Assembly (NCBI RefSeq): GCF_000195635.1
Contig: NZ_GL882691.1
Location: forward strand, 128,950-192,949
Reading direction: 5' to 3'
From: Bacteroides fluxus YIT 12057
GTDB taxonomy: Bacteria; Bacteroidota; Bacteroidia; Bacteroidales; Bacteroidaceae
DNA length: 64,000 nt
Shown: one piece after another, positions 1-8,557 of the stretch
How the letters are laid out: each line of letters starts with the position of its first letter
Position numbering within the stretch: position 1 is the first letter of the stretch
Position numbers and translations under genes: made by a program
Notes under the pieces: model-generated
Databases searched by the model: none
Told to the model about the DNA's origin: nothing
The model's input: only the letters and a program-made list of their open reading frames with translations

Positions 1-387
1 TAAATCATCCAGACCTGCAGGAGTGTTTCTGCAATGATAGGGGATATCCATTTTTAAGTCCACCATGTCTCCCTTGAAGTTCATCAGTCCTATATTGATG
101 GCAAAACGTTTGATATCCACACCAATGAAATAGCCGGATTCGGCATCCAGCCCATACAGGCTGGGACGGCGTCCGCTGTTCGTGCCTTGTTTGCCGTATT
201 CGTGGATATATCCCTCTTCGCACATCTCATTGATGAACTTGGTAACGGTAGGAACGCTCAAGTCCAGTTCCTTGGATAAACTGGTAATGGTTGACGGTCC
301 ATTATATATATAATAAGTAATAATCTTTTTTTTGACTAAAGCATTTTTGGTACCTATCTTTATTTCTTCTAGCAAATTTGGCTTCAT
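1..387 (-). CDS. ROK-family transcriptional regulator, N-terminal part (runs off window)
   Basis: The reading frame is open from an ATG at 387 down to base 1, giving 129 residues of an incomplete protein. Residues about 18-70 form a winged helix-turn-helix (ITYYIYNGPSTITSLSKEL followed by LSVPTVTKFINEM). After it comes the linker GRRPSLYGL and the start of an ROK actin-like fold (YFIGVDIKRFAINIGLMNF). This order is typical of ROK repressors such as NagC, Mlc and XylR. It is divergent from nanL with a 253-bp gap, so it is a good candidate for the local sialic-acid regulator. Its probable promoter box (424-431) overlaps the end of a palindrome (407-423), which suggests autoregulation. The effector and the C-terminal half are not visible. 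Family call is firm; the role as nan regulator is inferred from position. Confidence 0.85.
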   Translation of the reverse strand, partial: MKPNLLEEIKIGTKNALVKKKIITYYIYNGPSTITSLSKELDLSVPTVTKFINEMCEEGYIHEYGKQGTNSGRRPSLYGLDAESGYFIGVDIKRFAINIGLMNFKGDMVDLKMDIPYHCRNTPAGLDDL

Positions 388-406
388 ATTGACTTAGATA
401 TATTAT

Positions 407-423
407 TAACAACTAATTTGTTA
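407..423. promoter_or_regulatory. 17-bp palindrome, probable ROK operator
   Basis: TAACAACTAATTTGTTA pairs at seven of eight positions around a central A. It lies between the ROK start codon (387) and its probable -7 box (424-431), where a bound repressor would block the regulator's own transcription. It is about 180 bp upstream of the nanL -7 box. Assignment to the ROK protein is inference. Confidence 0.5.
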
Positions 424-431
424 CAAAAATA
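424..431 (-). promoter_or_regulatory. Putative -7 box for the ROK gene
   Basis: On the minus strand this reads TATTTTTG, which fits the Bacteroides primary sigma -7 consensus TAnnTTTG. It lies 37 bp upstream of the start codon. No clear TTG-type -33 box is visible at the right spacing. Confidence 0.45.
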
Positions 432-598
432 GGGAATGTCTTTGATAAACCCTTCTTTTGGCTTGTGAATTTATGTTATAGATGTGTTGATGCCACTTTT
501 TTTACCCTTATAGTACACTTCTTATATCTGAATCGTGTAAAATACAGACTTTGTTTATAAAATATTTTAGTAAATGTATCGTTTTTAATAAAAATGAT

Positions 599-606
599 TA
601 TCTTTG
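599..606 (+). promoter_or_regulatory. Putative -7 box for the nanLETQ operon
   Basis: TATCTTTG matches TAnnTTTG and ends 34 bp before the nanL ATG at 641. A canonical -33 box is not evident 19-21 bp upstream, as is common for regulated Bacteroides promoters. The rest of the 388-640 gap is AT-rich and holds only the palindrome and the divergent -7 box. Confidence 0.5.
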
Positions 607-640
607 CATCAGAATATTAATCTTAAATAGAATATTGGAA

Positions 641-1558
641 ATGGAAAAGATTATTGGATTAATCAATGCACCTTTCACTCCGTTTTATGAAAATGGGGAA
701 GTGAATTATGAGCCTATTGAAGCTTATGCTCAAATGTTGGTAAAAAATGGCCTGAAAGGCGTGTTTATCAATGGTTCTTCCGGTGAAGGCTATATGCTGA
801 CGGATGAGGAACGTATGAAGTTGGCCGAACGTTGGGTGGAAGTGGCACCTGAAGGCTTTAAGGTGATTGTGCATGTAGGTAGCTGTTGCGTGAAGTCCAG
901 TCGTAAACTTGCCGAACATGCACAGAAAATCGGTGCGTGGGGAATTGGCGCTATGGCACCTCCTTTCCCGAAAGTAGGTCGTGTGGAAGAGCTGGTAAAG
1001 TATTGTGAAGAGATAGCTTGCGGTGCTCCCGAACTTCCTTTCTATTATTATCATATCCCGGCATTCAACGGTGCTTTCCTGTCCATGGTGGCATTTTTGG
1101 AAGCGGTAGATGGTCGTATTCCTAATTTTGCCGGAATTAAATACACTTTTGAGAGCATGTACGAATACAACCAATGCCGTTTGTATAAGAATGGCAAGTA
1201 CGATATGCTGCACGGACAGGATGAAACCATTCTTCCTTGCCTTGCCATGGGTGGAGCACAAGGCGGTATCGGTGGCACTACCAACTATAATGGCGTAAAT
1301 CTGGTAGGCATCATTGATGCATGGAAAGCCGGTGACTTGGAAAAGGCGCGCGAATTGCAGAACTTTTCTCAGGAGGTGATTAATGTGATTTGCCATTTCC
1401 GCGGTAATATTGTGGGAGGCAAGCGCATCATGAAACTGATAGGTTTGGATTTAGGTAAAAACCGCACCCCGTTCCAGAATATGACAGACGAGGAAGAGGT
1501 ACGCATGAAAGCTGAACTGGAAGCTATTCATTTCTTTGAACGTTGCAATAAATTCTGA
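641..1558 (+). CDS. nanL: N-acetylneuraminate lyase
   Basis: A 305-residue class I aldolase that splits N-acetylneuraminate into N-acetylmannosamine and pyruvate in the cytoplasm. It belongs to the DapA/NanA TIM-barrel family and has the normal length. The carboxylate-binding motif GSSGEG is at residues 45-50, the catalytic tyrosine lies in FYYYHIP (about 135-138), and the Schiff-base lysine is K167 in FAGIKYTF. The frame is open 90 bp further upstream, but the ATG at 641 follows the promoter and starts the conserved MEKIIGLINAPFTPF, so it was chosen. First gene of nanL-nanE-nanT-nanQ; nanE starts 5 bp after the stop. The gene order matches the nanLET operon described for B. fragilis. Confidence 0.95.
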   Translation: MEKIIGLINAPFTPFYENGEVNYEPIEAYAQMLVKNGLKGVFINGSSGEGYMLTDEERMKLAERWVEVAPEGFKVIVHVGSCCVKSSRKLAEHAQKIGAWGIGAMAPPFPKVGRVEELVKYCEEIACGAPELPFYYYHIPAFNGAFLSMVAFLEAVDGRIPNFAGIKYTFESMYEYNQCRLYKNGKYDMLHGQDETILPCLAMGGAQGGIGGTTNYNGVNLVGIIDAWKAGDLEKARELQNFSQEVINVICHFRGNIVGGKRIMKLIGLDLGKNRTPFQNMTDEEEVRMKAELEAIHFFERCNKF

Positions 1559-1563
1559 TAGTT

Positions 1564-2751
1564 ATGGACTCGACAACACACTATTTGCAAATGTGGGCTG
1601 ATTCCTATCGGCAAGATCTGGTAGGGAATATCATGCCTTTTTGGTTGAAGTATGGGTTAGATGGCAAACATGGTGGAGTTTATACGTGTGTCAACCGGGA
1701 TGGTTCATTGATGGATACTACCAAGTCTGTCTGGTTTCAGGGACGTTTTGGTTTCATTGCGGCTTTTGCCTATAATAATATAGAAAAGAATCCTGAATGG
1801 CTGGCGGCTTCCAAGAGTTGTATTGACTTTATCGAGAAACATTGTTTCGATAAGGACGGCCGTATGTTTTTTGAGGTAAAGGAAGACGGCACCCCGCTGC
1901 GTAAGCGCCGTTATGTCTTTTCAGAATCCTTTGCTGCCATTGCCATGTCAGAATATGCTTTGGCATCCGGTGACCACAGCTATGCGGAAAAGGCACTTGC
2001 GTTATTTAAGCGCATACAGCATTTTATTGCTACTCCGGGTATTCTGGAACCTAAGTATTTGGACACATTAGAGGCGCAAGGGCATTCTGTCACGATGATT
2101 CTTATCAATACCGCTTCGCGCATTCGTGCCGTTATTGACGATAAAGATTTAATCCGGCAGATAGATGATTCCATCGCTACTTTGAGCAAATATTTCATTC
2201 ATCCGGAATTTAAGGCTTTGCTTGAAATGGTGGGTCCCAACGGAGAGTTTATCGATACCTGCAACGGTCGTGTCATCAATCCCGGACATTGCATCGAGAC
2301 CTCCTGGTTCATCCTTGAAGAAGCCAAATACCGTAATTGGGACGCAGGGCTGGTGAAACTTGCCCTTACCATTCTCGACTGGTCGTGGGAGTGGGGTTGG
2401 GACAAGGAGTTCGGCGGGATTATCAATTTCCGTGATTGCCGTAACTTGCCTTGCCAGGACTATTCGCAGGACATGAAGTTCTGGTGGCCGCAAACCGAGG
2501 CAATCATTGCCACTCTTTATGCATATCAGGCTACCGGAGACAAGAAGTATCTGGAGATGCATAAGCAGATCAGCGACTGGACGTATGCCCACTTCCCCGA
2601 TAAGGAATATGGTGAGTGGTATGGCTACCTTCATCGTGACGGGACTGTGGCACAGCCTGCTAAAGGTAATATATTCAAGGGTCCTTTCCATATCCCCCGC
2701 ATGATGGTGAAGGGTTATATGCTATGTCGTGAATTAATTTCGGAAGAATAA
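1564..2751 (+). CDS. nanE: N-acylglucosamine 2-epimerase (RnBP type)
   Basis: A 395-residue (alpha/alpha)6-barrel protein of the AGE/renin-binding-protein family. It interconverts N-acetylmannosamine and N-acetylglucosamine, so the lyase product can be phosphorylated as GlcNAc. Family marks include FQGRFGF near residue 58, FSESFAAIAMSEYA near 119-132, NPGHCIETSW with H242, and GPFHIPRMMV with H376, the likely catalytic histidine pair. This is the Bacteroides route, unlike the E. coli ManNAc-6-P epimerase NanE, which is an unrelated fold. The kinase that would act next is not in this window. It is translated just after nanL and before nanT. Confidence 0.93.
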   Translation: MDSTTHYLQMWADSYRQDLVGNIMPFWLKYGLDGKHGGVYTCVNRDGSLMDTTKSVWFQGRFGFIAAFAYNNIEKNPEWLAASKSCIDFIEKHCFDKDGRMFFEVKEDGTPLRKRRYVFSESFAAIAMSEYALASGDHSYAEKALALFKRIQHFIATPGILEPKYLDTLEAQGHSVTMILINTASRIRAVIDDKDLIRQIDDSIATLSKYFIHPEFKALLEMVGPNGEFIDTCNGRVINPGHCIETSWFILEEAKYRNWDAGLVKLALTILDWSWEWGWDKEFGGIINFRDCRNLPCQDYSQDMKFWWPQTEAIIATLYAYQATGDKKYLEMHKQISDWTYAHFPDKEYGEWYGYLHRDGTVAQPAKGNIFKGPFHIPRMMVKGYMLCRELISEE

Positions 2752-2771
2752 GACCTTAGTTTAAATAAAAT

Positions 2772-4007
2772 ATGAAAAATACAAAAATCTATCCTTGGAT
2801 AGTAGTCGCTCTCTTGTGGGTGGTGGCTCTGCTCAACTATATGGACAGGCAGATGCTCTCCACCATGCAGGAGGCTATGAAAGTGGATATTGTAGAACTG
2901 GGCAAAGCGGAAGCTTTCGGGGCACTGATGGCGGTATTCTTATGGATTTACGGATTCATGAGCCCGGTTGCAGGAGTTGTGGCAGACCGCGTCAGTCGTA
3001 AGTGGCTGATAGTCGGCAGTTTGTTTGTCTGGTCTGCGGTTACCTATTTGATGGGGTATGCTGATTCTTTCCAGGAGCTATACTGGCTTCGCGCCTTTAT
3101 GGGTATCAGTGAAGCGCTCTATATACCTTCTGCTTTGTCTTTGATTGCCGACTGGCATCAGGATAAATCTCGTTCCTTAGCCATTGGCATTCACATGACA
3201 GGTCTTTACGTAGGACAAGCTATCGGTGGCTTTGGCGCTACGGTGGCGGCAGCTTTCTCATGGCATACGGCTTTTCATTGGTTCGGTATTATTGGAATCA
3301 TTTATTCCATCGTGTTGCTGTTGTTCTTGCACGAGAATCCTGAGCGTATGAAAATTGCCAAGTTACAGCCTGCTGCCGGTGAAAAGAAGTCCTCAATGCT
3401 TGGCGGTTTATCTGTTGTGCTGTCAAACTGGGCTTTCTGGGTAATATTGTTCTATTTTGCCGCGCCCAGCCTTCCGGGATGGGCCACAAAAAACTGGTTG
3501 CCTACTCTTTTCGCTGAAAGTTTAAATATCCCAATGGCGGAAGCCGGGCCAATATCTACTATTACCATTGCCATTTCTTCCTTTATAGGGGTACTTGTCG
3601 GTGGTGTGATGTCCGACCGCTGGGTACAGAAAAACATTCGCGGACGTGTATATACGGGAGCCATTGGTTTGGGAATGACTATTCCTTCGCTGTTGTTGCT
3701 TGGTATGGGACATAGTTTTGTCAGCGTAGTGGGTGCCGGACTGTTGTTTGGTATAGGTTATGGTATTTTTGATGCCAACAATATGCCTATCCTCTGTCAG
3801 TTTGTTTCGGCCAAACACCGTGGCACGGCATACGGTATCATGAATATGACCGGAGTTTTTGCCGGTGCTGCCGTTACCCACTTGTTGGGACGGTGGACCG
3901 ACGGTGGTAATCTGGGTATGGGATTTGCCATGCTGAGTGGCGTTGTGCTGGTGGCATTGGCGCTTCAACTTTATTTCCTGCGCCCGAAAACGGATAATCT
4001 GGAATAA
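2772..4007 (+). CDS. nanT: Sialic acid transporter, major facilitator superfamily
   Basis: A 411-residue inner-membrane protein with about twelve hydrophobic segments and the MFS loop motif between helices 2 and 3 (GVVADRVSRKWL). The N-terminal segment WVVALLNYMDRQML is typical of the anion:cation symporter branch of the MFS. Its place after nanL and nanE supports uptake of N-acetylneuraminate across the inner membrane, as for NanT of the B. fragilis nanLET operon. It starts 20 bp after nanE with an A-rich leader (AAATAAAATATG). Substrate is inferred from context. Confidence 0.87.
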   Translation: MKNTKIYPWIVVALLWVVALLNYMDRQMLSTMQEAMKVDIVELGKAEAFGALMAVFLWIYGFMSPVAGVVADRVSRKWLIVGSLFVWSAVTYLMGYADSFQELYWLRAFMGISEALYIPSALSLIADWHQDKSRSLAIGIHMTGLYVGQAIGGFGATVAAAFSWHTAFHWFGIIGIIYSIVLLLFLHENPERMKIAKLQPAAGEKKSSMLGGLSVVLSNWAFWVILFYFAAPSLPGWATKNWLPTLFAESLNIPMAEAGPISTITIAISSFIGVLVGGVMSDRWVQKNIRGRVYTGAIGLGMTIPSLLLLGMGHSFVSVVGAGLLFGIGYGIFDANNMPILCQFVSAKHRGTAYGIMNMTGVFAGAAVTHLLGRWTDGGNLGMGFAMLSGVVLVALALQLYFLRPKTDNLE

Positions 4008-4017
4008 TAGAAAAACA

Positions 4018-4467
4018 ATGATGATTGTATCCAATTTACAAAACAGTCAACGGGTGGAGGGACTTCACCCGTTGTTCAAGACACTTTTTGATTATGTAAA
4101 GTCTCATGACTTGCTGCACGCAGATTTAGGACGTATCGAGATAAAGGGTGATGAACTTTTTATCAACAATGTGAATCCCGAATGTGTGGTTGCCGAGAAG
4201 CAGGTGCTGGAACTGCACCGTGACTATATTGACGTACATATATTGTTGGAGGGTGCCGAAAGAATAGGGTGGAAAGCCATCGAAGACCTTACCGATGAAG
4301 TGAAGCCTTATGAAAAAGAAGGGGATTGTGCCCTTTATTCTGACACTCCGACTACTTTCGTCGATCTACTCCCCGGTCAATTTATGATTGTTTATCCCGA
4401 AGATCCTCATGCACCGGTTATCGGTGAAGGCAAGATACGTAAGCTGATTGCAAAAGTGAAGCTTTAA
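4018..4467 (+). CDS. nanQ: YhcH/YjgK/YiaL (DUF386) family protein, probable sialic acid anomerase
   Basis: A 149-residue cupin-like protein with no signal peptide. Family features are ELHRDYIDVHILLEGAERIGW (a metal-binding His and Glu region) and PGQFMIVYPEDPHAPVIG near the C-terminus. E. coli YhcH, now NanQ, was shown to speed interconversion of N-acetylneuraminate anomers, and members are often found in nan operons. The open frame begins further upstream inside nanT, but the ATG ATG pair at 4018/4021, 10 bp after the nanT stop, is the sensible start. It is the last gene of the operon, followed by a clear hairpin terminator. Family is certain; the anomerase role is by homology. Confidence 0.8.
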   Translation: MMIVSNLQNSQRVEGLHPLFKTLFDYVKSHDLLHADLGRIEIKGDELFINNVNPECVVAEKQVLELHRDYIDVHILLEGAERIGWKAIEDLTDEVKPYEKEGDCALYSDTPTTFVDLLPGQFMIVYPEDPHAPVIGEGKIRKLIAKVKL

Positions 4468-4485
4468 CGGTTTGGGTTGTAGTAG

Positions 4486-4529
4486 GCAGGCTGTTCTCTT
4501 TTTTTTAAGTAGAACAGCCTGCTTTTTTA
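4486..4529 (+). terminator. Rho-independent terminator of the nanLETQ operon
   Basis: GCAGGCTGTTCT (4486-4497) pairs perfectly with AGAACAGCCTGC (4511-4522) over a short T/A-rich loop. It is followed directly by a T run. It starts 19 bp after the nanQ stop. Confidence 0.85.
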
Positions 4530-4586
4530 TTGAGCAGGCTGAGTTTTCTTGATATTTAGGTTTCCCTTATTGCCGGTATCATAAAG

Positions 4587-4735
4587 CAAGGAGGTGTGTC
4601 AAAATAAAGATTTAGAACACAACTTACGCAACCCCTGCTTTTTAATGACTACTGATAATCAACGATTATCAGATTCGCTTTTTTGCGTAATTTGTGTAAT
4701 TTGCGTTCTTTTATCAGTTTTGACACACCTCCTTG
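4587..4735. repeat. 149-bp nested inverted-repeat element
   Basis: The outer arms CAAGGAGGTGTGTCAAAA (4587-4604) and its exact complement (4718-4735) are 18 bp long without mismatch. Inside are a second pair, TTACGCAA (4624-4631) with TTGCGTAA (4683-4690), and a central hairpin CTGATAATC-AAC-GATTATCAG (4652-4672). The whole could fold as one long cruciform or RNA hairpin. It sits between the convergent ends of nanQ and a GH20 gene and encodes nothing recognisable. No target-site duplication was spotted. It resembles a MITE-like or REP-like element, or a bidirectional terminator. Confidence 0.7.
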
Positions 4736-4745
4736 TCTTTCCTCC

Positions 4746-6758
4746 TTATTTCAGAAGTTTCTTCTGTGGTGAGTATATCAGTCCTTCTACCGCATTTTCT
4801 CCGTCGAGAGTGACAAAGACGGTGGTAAACATCCATTTGGTCAGTCTGACTTCCGGATTGGAGAACTTGCCAATAGGCAGTTTCAAGAACACCTTGTTCC
4901 AGCCCTTGTTGAGATGGACTTTGATAGGGGGACGTGCCACGCAGTTTTCATTGCCCAGAGCTATCTCATTGCTTCTTTTCCGATGAGTGGCGGTCCATAC
5001 CGGAGGCATTACCTCTTTACCGTTAATCCAGATTCGGCTTCCTTTGTAGTCCCATTTTCCCTGCAAGGGAGGAAGATCCATTTCAGAACGTCCGTAGTTC
5101 TGGAATTCCGCCCACAAGCCTATTTCCTGCTCTTTCGGAGAGTAAACCCACGTATAGGCGTATGCGGTATGATTTTCCTGGGGGGCTTTGTAGAAAGTCG
5201 GAACTAACTTTCCCCATACATGACGCAGGTAGATACCTGCGCCGATGGCTTCGCGGGTTTTGTATTCCTTGCCTTCGTAAAAGTAAGTGTCTTTTAGTTC
5301 CTCTTCGGGAGGGAACACCTTGGCCAAGTCGCCTCCGTTGGGAAATGCGTCCGTAATGTTCCACTTCACGTTGGTCTGCTTCACGTATGCAAAAGGATAT
5401 CCTTTGAAAGTATATCTCTTGTGCCAAAGCATGCGCTTTTCAAAGTCCGCGAAAGCCTTGAACTCCTCCGAGTCTTCGCCCGGCAGAATGGTACCGTTCT
5501 TGTCGAAATATTCCGTTCCGCCTCCCAGCCATGCGCGTTCTGCAATGGCAAGCATGTTGGGGTAGAAGTGGTTTTCCAGGATGATGTTCCGTTCCGGTTC
5601 TACCAGACGGTCGTTCCAGATGGCAAGTATGGTTCCGGCTATGTCGTCACTGCCTTGTTCCACATTATAAATCTTGCTGTTATACAGGCCTATGATATCA
5701 CCGAATGTATCGAAGTGGTTCAGATAATGGAAGCGGGAGTCAATGGCAGGGATACCCGGCTGTGCCTTTCCCCTGAAACTCCATAGATGGGTCATGTCTA
5801 TTTCGCCCGGCTTGTAGTTCCATCCCGGATTCCAGGAAATTACCTTTTTGCCTTTGGAGCGGACAAATTCTATCATCTCGGGCACGAAGCTCATGTTGGT
5901 GAACTTCACTTCATCGGTACCTATGTGTAGATAAGGCACATCAAAGGTCTCACAGACCTCTTCTACCAGTAATTTCAGGATTTTCATGCCTTCAGGGCTT
6001 TGCATGTCGTGTCTGAAGGCACGTATAAATGCTGCACTATGTCCGGGCATGTCAATTTCCGGAATCAGCGTCATTCCATGTCTCTTGCTGAAATCCACCA
6101 GTTCACGGGCTTCCTCAAGGGTATAGTATTTGCCCGGCATACGGGTGGTGTTCACGCTGTCGTTCAGCATCGGAAATATTTTACTCTCCAGCCGCCAGGA
6201 CTGGTTTTCCGTCAGGTGAAAGTGGAACACATTGATTTTGAATCGGGACAATATCTCAATCTCCTTTTTCAGTTCTTCAACGGAGATATAGCTCCGCCCT
6301 ACGTCCTGCATGAAACCGCGTACACGGAAAGCGGGCCAGTCGGTAATCTCGCAACCTTTTATCAGGCTGCTTTTTCCCTTCCGGACTTGTAGTTGACGCA
6401 GGGTTTGCAATGCCCAATACGCTCCCTGCTCCGTAACGGCTTCCACTTTTATCCGGTTGGCGGTTACTGTCAGTTTATAGGCTTCACCGGCATTTAGAGT
6501 AACTCCCGGCAATTTATCCACCAGGCAGACTTCTATGGTACGGGATGCCTTTTCTTTGACTTGTCCGCCCGCCTCCTCGACAAATGCCGTATAATCATCG
6601 GCATGTACCGGGGTAACAAGACGTACATCGCCCAGTTTATACCACTTTCCGGTATAGTTCACATGTTGCGGCTTAGGCAGCAAATTTATTTCTGAAGCTT
6701 GAACGACAGATGCGCTCAACAACAGCCCCCATAAAATTATATATATTATTCTGTGCAT
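4746..6758 (-). CDS. GH20 beta-N-acetylhexosaminidase (exported)
   Basis: A 670-residue protein with an N-terminal signal peptide (about 21 residues ending SASVVQA). A GH20b-like domain (about 25-140) precedes the GH20 catalytic barrel (about 145-430). The barrel carries HFHLTENQSWRLE and the catalytic Asp-Glu pair D282-E283 in HIGTDEVKF. This family removes terminal GlcNAc or GalNAc by substrate-assisted catalysis. The C-terminal 200 residues (KGYPFAYVKQTN onward) look like a beta-rich accessory domain with IWINGKEVMPP and GWNKVFLKLP, recalling GH2-type jelly rolls. It is last in the leftward unit and lies 205 bp after susD, across a hairpin. Linkage preference cannot be told. Confidence 0.9.
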   Translation of the reverse strand: MHRIIYIILWGLLLSASVVQASEINLLPKPQHVNYTGKWYKLGDVRLVTPVHADDYTAFVEEAGGQVKEKASRTIEVCLVDKLPGVTLNAGEAYKLTVTANRIKVEAVTEQGAYWALQTLRQLQVRKGKSSLIKGCEITDWPAFRVRGFMQDVGRSYISVEELKKEIEILSRFKINVFHFHLTENQSWRLESKIFPMLNDSVNTTRMPGKYYTLEEARELVDFSKRHGMTLIPEIDMPGHSAAFIRAFRHDMQSPEGMKILKLLVEEVCETFDVPYLHIGTDEVKFTNMSFVPEMIEFVRSKGKKVISWNPGWNYKPGEIDMTHLWSFRGKAQPGIPAIDSRFHYLNHFDTFGDIIGLYNSKIYNVEQGSDDIAGTILAIWNDRLVEPERNIILENHFYPNMLAIAERAWLGGGTEYFDKNGTILPGEDSEEFKAFADFEKRMLWHKRYTFKGYPFAYVKQTNVKWNITDAFPNGGDLAKVFPPEEELKDTYFYEGKEYKTREAIGAGIYLRHVWGKLVPTFYKAPQENHTAYAYTWVYSPKEQEIGLWAEFQNYGRSEMDLPPLQGKWDYKGSRIWINGKEVMPPVWTATHRKRSNEIALGNENCVARPPIKVHLNKGWNKVFLKLPIGKFSNPEVRLTKWMFTTVFVTLDGENAVEGLIYSPQKKLLK

Positions 6759-6847
6759 CGTTTATATTAATATAATGTTTGATTCCTTTCTGAATTCAGC
6801 CCTGCTTTATTCTATCGAATATCTCAGAACATTTCACATGGCTTTCA

Positions 6848-6890
6848 TAAAAGAAGAGCTCTTCTGGTAATAAAATTCAGAAGAGCTCCA
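6848..6890 (-). terminator. Hairpin terminator downstream of the leftward susD
   Basis: Read leftward, GAGCTCTTCTG (6888-6878) pairs perfectly with CAGAAGAGCTC (6866-6856), followed by the T-rich TTCTTTTATG. It separates susD from the GH20 gene and may end or attenuate the transcript. Confidence 0.6.
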
Positions 6891-6948
6891 ACTTATTGTT
6901 TTATCTTGTCAATCTTTTAAAGCTCAATGTCTATTTTATAACACGGCC

Positions 6949-6956
6949 CAAAGATA
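6949..6956 (-). promoter_or_regulatory. Possible -7 box upstream of the GH20 gene
   Basis: On the minus strand this reads TATCTTTG (TAnnTTTG), just past the susD stop. A transcript from here would run through the hairpin at 6856-6888 before reaching the GH20 start at 6758. No -33 box was seen. Confidence 0.3.
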
Positions 6957-6962
6957 GTGAAA

Positions 6963-8531
6963 TTATTCGTAACCCGGAGTTTGTTCCAAGTCATCATTAT
7001 TCGTCAATGTGTTGGCATCAATCGGCCATAACAGTCTGTTCTCTTCTGCCAGTGAATATTGATGCACATACTTCCATCCCAGCATACGGATGTCATACCA
7101 ACGCTTTCCTTCGAAAAGGAACTCGCGGAGACGTTCTTTCAGAACGGCTTCTATTGCGCCTGCGTTGTCCGGTTTCATCCACTTGTTGTCTGCATAGAAT
7201 TCTGTGTCGTTATCATTGGGATATGCCACTTTATCCTTATTTGCTTCGAAGTATGCCTTTCCGTAGGCGCGTTCACGTACGGCATTGATTTCGGCAGTAG
7301 GATCTTCACCCAACAAAGCTTTCGCCATGGCAAGCTGCAACAAACAGTCGGCATAACGGTAGATGGGGAAATCATCCAGATAACTGCGTTGAGAACCGCC
7401 TTCCAGCATGGTGCCTTGATACTTGTAAGCAATAGGACCGAAATAAGTTACTTTATCGTCCTTTTTCGTGTACATTGCCTTCAATGAAGTTGCCCAGCGT
7501 GTGTCGTCATCACGGAAACCTTTCCAGTAGAATGCTTTCTGTACTTGCAGGCGGGTCAGACCGTTCAATTGTGCATCGGGTGTTCCTACAAATGAGTTAC
7601 CGTTTTCATCACAATATACTTTCGTCATTTTATCCTGCGCCGGCATTAGGTTACCACCATATCCGCCACCCCACAAGCTATATTCATCTTTGCCGTTATG
7701 AATGGTAAAGATCATTTCCTTGTTCTTCTTGTTGGTGTAAGAGAAGACATCCTTGAAGTTGCCTACCAAGGCAACATCGGCTTTCTTCACATTTTCAAAA
7801 GCCTGTTTGGCAATACGGTAATCGGTTTCTCCACCGCCCATCTGGCTTCCGCTCCACAAGTAAACTTCACCTTTCAGCATCTGGGTAGCAGCCATGGACC
7901 AGTAATGGCGTCCTAATTTGAAAGAGTAATTGTCGCCAAATGCTTTTTCAGAATCTTCAATGTCCTTTTTAATCTGTTCCATTACAGCAGTGGCCGGTGA
8001 AACAGGTTTGGTGATATTGCTTAAATCAATATTCTGTCCCTCTGTGTAATCCAGGTAGAGAATAACGTCTCCCCAGGAGCGCAGCAAATGAAAATAATGA
8101 TAAGCACGCATGGCGTGAGCTTCACCCAAATAATAATTCTTGAGATCTTCCGTCAAAACAGTCGTTTCCTTTGTTTTGGCAATCATCAGGTTCAGCTGGT
8201 TGATGTTTTTGTACATGTCAGCGTAGTTGCTGATGCCCACATTTTCTTTATTGATAGTATTAAAGGGTAAACGCTCCATACCTTGTGAAGCTTCACCGCC
8301 GATAGGGTCATCTCCGAATATATCGGCACGCGGTTCACCTAAAAGATAAAAGTTTAGACTCTTTTCGCGCAACATGGCATGCATACCTACGTTAAAAGCG
8401 CTGAAGTGGTCGGGGGTCTTCCAATATGATGTTCCTCCAATGGAGCTGGTTGGCTCAAGATCTAAGGAATCACATCTCGTAAACAACAGCATGGAAATTC
8501 CTGCCAACAAGTATGTTAATTTTTTATTCAT
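6963..8531 (-). CDS. SusD/RagB-family glycan-binding lipoprotein
   Basis: A 522-residue outer-membrane lipoprotein with the lipobox LLFTRC and acylation expected at C20, then DSLDLEPTSSIGGTSYW. The SusD tetratricopeptide core is seen in AMRAYHYFHLLRSWGDV (near 140-155). The C-terminal RagB/SusD domain has YRYADCLLQLAMAKALLGE and LKERLREFLFEGKRWYDIRML. It acts at the cell surface as the lid of the partner SusC channel, whose stop is 26 bp upstream. The co-transcribed fucosidase suggests a fucosylated host glycan, but the ligand cannot be read from sequence. One of the two SusCD pairs here probably corresponds to the sialic-acid importer NanO/NanU; which one is open. Confidence 0.92.
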   Translation of the reverse strand: MNKKLTYLLAGISMLLFTRCDSLDLEPTSSIGGTSYWKTPDHFSAFNVGMHAMLREKSLNFYLLGEPRADIFGDDPIGGEASQGMERLPFNTINKENVGISNYADMYKNINQLNLMIAKTKETTVLTEDLKNYYLGEAHAMRAYHYFHLLRSWGDVILYLDYTEGQNIDLSNITKPVSPATAVMEQIKKDIEDSEKAFGDNYSFKLGRHYWSMAATQMLKGEVYLWSGSQMGGGETDYRIAKQAFENVKKADVALVGNFKDVFSYTNKKNKEMIFTIHNGKDEYSLWGGGYGGNLMPAQDKMTKVYCDENGNSFVGTPDAQLNGLTRLQVQKAFYWKGFRDDDTRWATSLKAMYTKKDDKVTYFGPIAYKYQGTMLEGGSQRSYLDDFPIYRYADCLLQLAMAKALLGEDPTAEINAVRERAYGKAYFEANKDKVAYPNDNDTEFYADNKWMKPDNAGAIEAVLKERLREFLFEGKRWYDIRMLGWKYVHQYSLAEENRLLWPIDANTLTNNDDLEQTPGYE

Positions 8532-8557
8532 ATTTTCAATATTAAGTAGGTTTAGAA

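Noticed and set aside
551..640. Extended nanL start at an upstream ATG (551)
   Set aside because: The extension would lie over the promoter box and lacks similarity to lyases. The ATG at 641 starts the conserved protein.
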